Source of the DNA: Actinomycetes bacterium
Lineage (GTDB): Bacteria > Actinomycetota > Actinomycetes > Actinomycetales > Cellulomonadaceae
Direction: 5' to 3'
DNA: 6,805 nt
Assembly (NCBI GenBank): GCA_023389545.1
Contig: JAEWEI010000200.1
Location: forward strand, 1 to 6,805
A program made the translations under genes and the position numbers. The notes under the pieces were generated by a model, which ran no database searches, was not told the DNA's origin, and saw nothing but the letters and a program-made list of their open reading frames with translations. This document shows positions 6,604 through 6,805 of the stretch, one piece after another. The stretch's first letter is position 1, and every line of letters starts with the position of its first letter.

Positions 6604-6805
6604 ATGGTGACCTTCCACCCGTCCGCCACGTCCCTCGAGATCCGCCACCGCCATGAGGTGCTGACCATCGAGGCGTGGGGGGTCGACAGCGTCCGCGTCC
6701 GCGCGGCGCAGTACCGCATCCCCGTCGAGAGCCAGGGCGCGCTCGACGAGCCGCCCGCCTCGCCGGCCCCGTCGATCGAGGCGGGCGACGCGCATGCGAC
6801 GTTCC
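6604..6805 (+). CDS. Probable GH31 alpha-glycosidase (partial, N-terminus only)
   Basis: This frame is open from ATG 6604 to the right edge: 67 codons, translated by hand. The visible N-terminus has LEIRHRHEVLTIEAWG (about 10-25) followed by VDSVRVRAAQYR and GALDEPP. This resembles the N-terminal beta-sandwich of GH31 family enzymes (alpha-glucosidase, alpha-xylosidase and relatives), where a V-x-I-E-x-W-G-x-D-x-x-R-V-R pattern is common. No signal peptide is present, so the enzyme should be cytoplasmic and act on imported sugar. GGAG lies 10 bases upstream, and the start is 47 bases after the permease stop, so it is probably in the same operon. The catalytic domain lies outside the window, so the subfamily and linkage specificity cannot be judged. 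Another glycosidase with a similar N-terminal sandwich is the main alternative. Confidence 0.72.
   Translation, partial: MVTFHPSATSLEIRHRHEVLTIEAWGVDSVRVRAAQYRIPVESQGALDEPPASPAPSIEAGDAHATF

Overview
The window is very GC-rich, with strong G/C third-position bias and tight gene packing. The encoded proteins (a mycobacterial-type LigB DNA ligase, a Mut7-C protein with an N-terminal ubiquitin-like domain, a LacI-regulated CUT1 sugar ABC transporter) point to a high-GC actinobacterium. A Micrococcales-like soil or plant-polymer degrader is a reasonable guess, but the sequence alone does not prove the genus.

Layout. The left part (about 1-2230) is a housekeeping or miscellaneous block. On the minus strand, a small NTF2/SnoaL-like protein (1018-1401) is followed 56 bases downstream by an ATP-dependent DNA ligase of the LigB type, which runs off the left edge. 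Divergent from these, on the plus strand, is a Mut7-C RNase-domain protein (about 1497-2228). The roughly 95-base divergent region holds several small inverted repeats.

The right part (about 2240-6805) is a sugar-uptake locus, all on the plus strand: LacI-family regulator, lipoprotein solute-binding protein, two CUT1-type permeases (the second overlapping the first by 4 bases), and the first 67 codons of a probable GH31 alpha-glycosidase. No promoter is obvious between these genes, so they probably form one operon. It would be driven by a promoter at about 2279-2308, upstream of the regulator, which is followed at once by a perfect 14-base palindrome. A second copy of the palindrome lies 65 bases upstream. 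The simplest model is an autoregulated catabolic operon: the regulator holds both operators until a glycan-derived sugar arrives, the transporter imports an alpha-linked oligosaccharide, and the GH31 enzyme cleaves it inside the cell. No transporter ATPase gene is present in the window. It may be supplied by a shared MsiK-like ATPase or lie beyond the right edge.

I see no mobile element, CRISPR array, tRNA or rRNA. No stretch over 300 bases lacks a gene; the longest non-coding interval is the regulatory region at about 2229-2378. The window looks like well-ordered, largely conventional chromosome. The most informative signal is the paired-operator architecture.
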